This document shows, one piece after another, positions 6,013-6,682 of a DNA stretch of 6,682 bases. Each line of letters begins with the position of its first letter. Position 1 is the first letter of the stretch. Source of the stretch: Acidobacteriota bacterium (GTDB taxonomy: Bacteria > Acidobacteriota > Vicinamibacteria > Vicinamibacterales > Fen-181). The DNA lies in contig PMKG01000279.1 in assembly GCA_003157675.1 (NCBI GenBank), positions 1-6,682 on the forward strand. The letters are read 5' to 3'. Below the pieces are notes generated by a model. The model did no database searches and was not told the origin of the DNA. It worked only from the letters and a program-made list of their open reading frames with translations. The translations under genes and the position numbers were made by a program.

Positions 6013-6682
6013 CTACTTCGGCAGCGACGCCTGGACGAACTTCACCAGGTCGGCGTGATATTTCGCCGCAGCCGCCTGGTCGATGTACACCATGTGGCCC
6101 GACTCGTAATAGCCGACCGAGATGTTGTGGGCCTTGATCTCGTCGGACACCTTCAGGTGCGCGAGCGTCCACTCCACCGGGTAGAACGGGCAGGCGAAAT
6201 CGTAGTACCCCATGCCCACGAACAGGTGCATGTGCGGGTTCTTCGCGAAGCCGTTTTCCAGGTTCACCACGGTGTTGTATTCGCCGGACCAGGGCGGCGC
6301 ATTCCCCGACACGTAGTAGATCGCGTCATTCCCGTAGTTCAGGTCGTTGCGGATGTACGCCTCGAAGGCCGTCAGGAAGCAATCCTCGATGTTGGCGTTG
6401 CTGAAGTCGAAGCTCGTGGCGGTCGACCCGGCGTCGATCTGGTAGCCGGCGAACCGCGAGTCGAGACGTGAGGTCATCAGGTGCCGGTCGCGCAACAGCT
6501 CCGTGCTGAACGGCCCGAGCGGAACCAGCATCTCGTTTGTCGCGATGAACGCCTTCGAGAGGCCGATGTACCGTGACATATCGGTCAGCACCTGCTCGCG
6601 CTGGGTGTCGGTCGCCCGTGCGCCGTCGAACAGGTACTCGAGGTACTCGCCCGACGCGAACTGGCGCGCCTGGTCCGCCATC
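6013..6682 (-). CDS. S10 family serine carboxypeptidase, C-terminal part (5' end beyond window)
   Basis: Only the last 222 codons are present. The frame is open to the right edge, so the ATG at 6681 is probably internal and the catalytic Ser region lies outside. In numbering from that ATG, the fragment shows the S10 C-terminal pattern: SRLDSRFAGY (71-80), NPHMHLFVGMGYYDFACPF with likely catalytic D161, and GYYESGHMVYID with likely catalytic H196. S10 enzymes are serine carboxypeptidases with an alpha/beta-hydrolase fold that remove C-terminal residues. Bacterial members are usually exported, but the signal region cannot be seen here. Complete family members are commonly around 450-520 residues, so a bit less than half is present. 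TAG (6015-6013) lies only 4 bases from the GNAT stop on the other strand. Confidence 0.9.
   Translation of the reverse strand, partial: MADQARQFASGEYLEYLFDGARATDTQREQVLTDMSRYIGLSKAFIATNEMLVPLGPFSTELLRDRHLMTSRLDSRFAGYQIDAGSTATSFDFSNANIEDCFLTAFEAYIRNDLNYGNDAIYYVSGNAPPWSGEYNTVVNLENGFAKNPHMHLFVGMGYYDFACPFYPVEWTLAHLKVSDEIKAHNISVGYYESGHMVYIDQAAAAKYHADLVKFVQASLPK

Noticed and set aside
1..6682. tRNA, rRNA, CRISPR array, insertion sequence or attachment site
   Set aside because: I saw no cloverleaf-like sequence, regularly spaced repeats, transposase or flanking terminal repeats in the window.

Overview
The window is GC-rich bacterial chromosome. The clearest lineage marker is a secreted protein with the Acidobacteria-type von Willebrand factor A-related domain on the minus strand. 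The remaining genes also suit Acidobacteriota, probably the Vicinamibacteria branch: an outer-membrane barrel starting GPPFLTDD after its signal peptide, tandem GNAT acetyltransferase modules and an S10 serine carboxypeptidase. The lineage is an inference from gene content and composition.

Layout. The minus strand from about 2580 down to 1 carries a two-gene unit. A good sigma70-like promoter lies at 2552-2580. It drives a gene of unknown function (2473 to 1652) that is interrupted by an in-frame TAG at codon 112. Thirty bases downstream comes the VWFA-related protein (start 1621), which runs off the left edge without its stop codon. The divergent plus-strand unit starts at 2639 with a 79-residue protein. 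Its stop overlaps the start of an AbiEii/MNT-like nucleotidyltransferase (2875-3453) in an ATGA overlap. A signal-peptide-bearing beta-barrel protein (3497-4351) follows after 43 bases. Positions 4352-4742 hold no convincing gene. This stretch has lower GC, a perfect 7-bp palindrome around TTT, a weak promoter candidate and an 11-codon leader-like ORF. A 421-residue protein made of two tandem GNAT-like domains follows (4743-6008). It converges, with only 4 bases between stops, on the C-terminal part of an S10 peptidase (6682 to 6013), whose N-terminus lies beyond the right edge.

How the genes work together. Most look like housekeeping or cell-envelope accessory genes with no obvious shared pathway. 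The most system-like element is the 79-aa protein/nucleotidyltransferase pair: translationally coupled, apparently leaderless, and built like a toxin-antitoxin or abortive-infection module with an unfamiliar small partner. The second point of interest is the TAG-interrupted gene. Both halves read as one protein in one frame behind an intact promoter and ribosome binding site, while TAG is the normal terminator of three other genes here. This favours a fresh pseudogene or a base-call error over genome-wide recoding.
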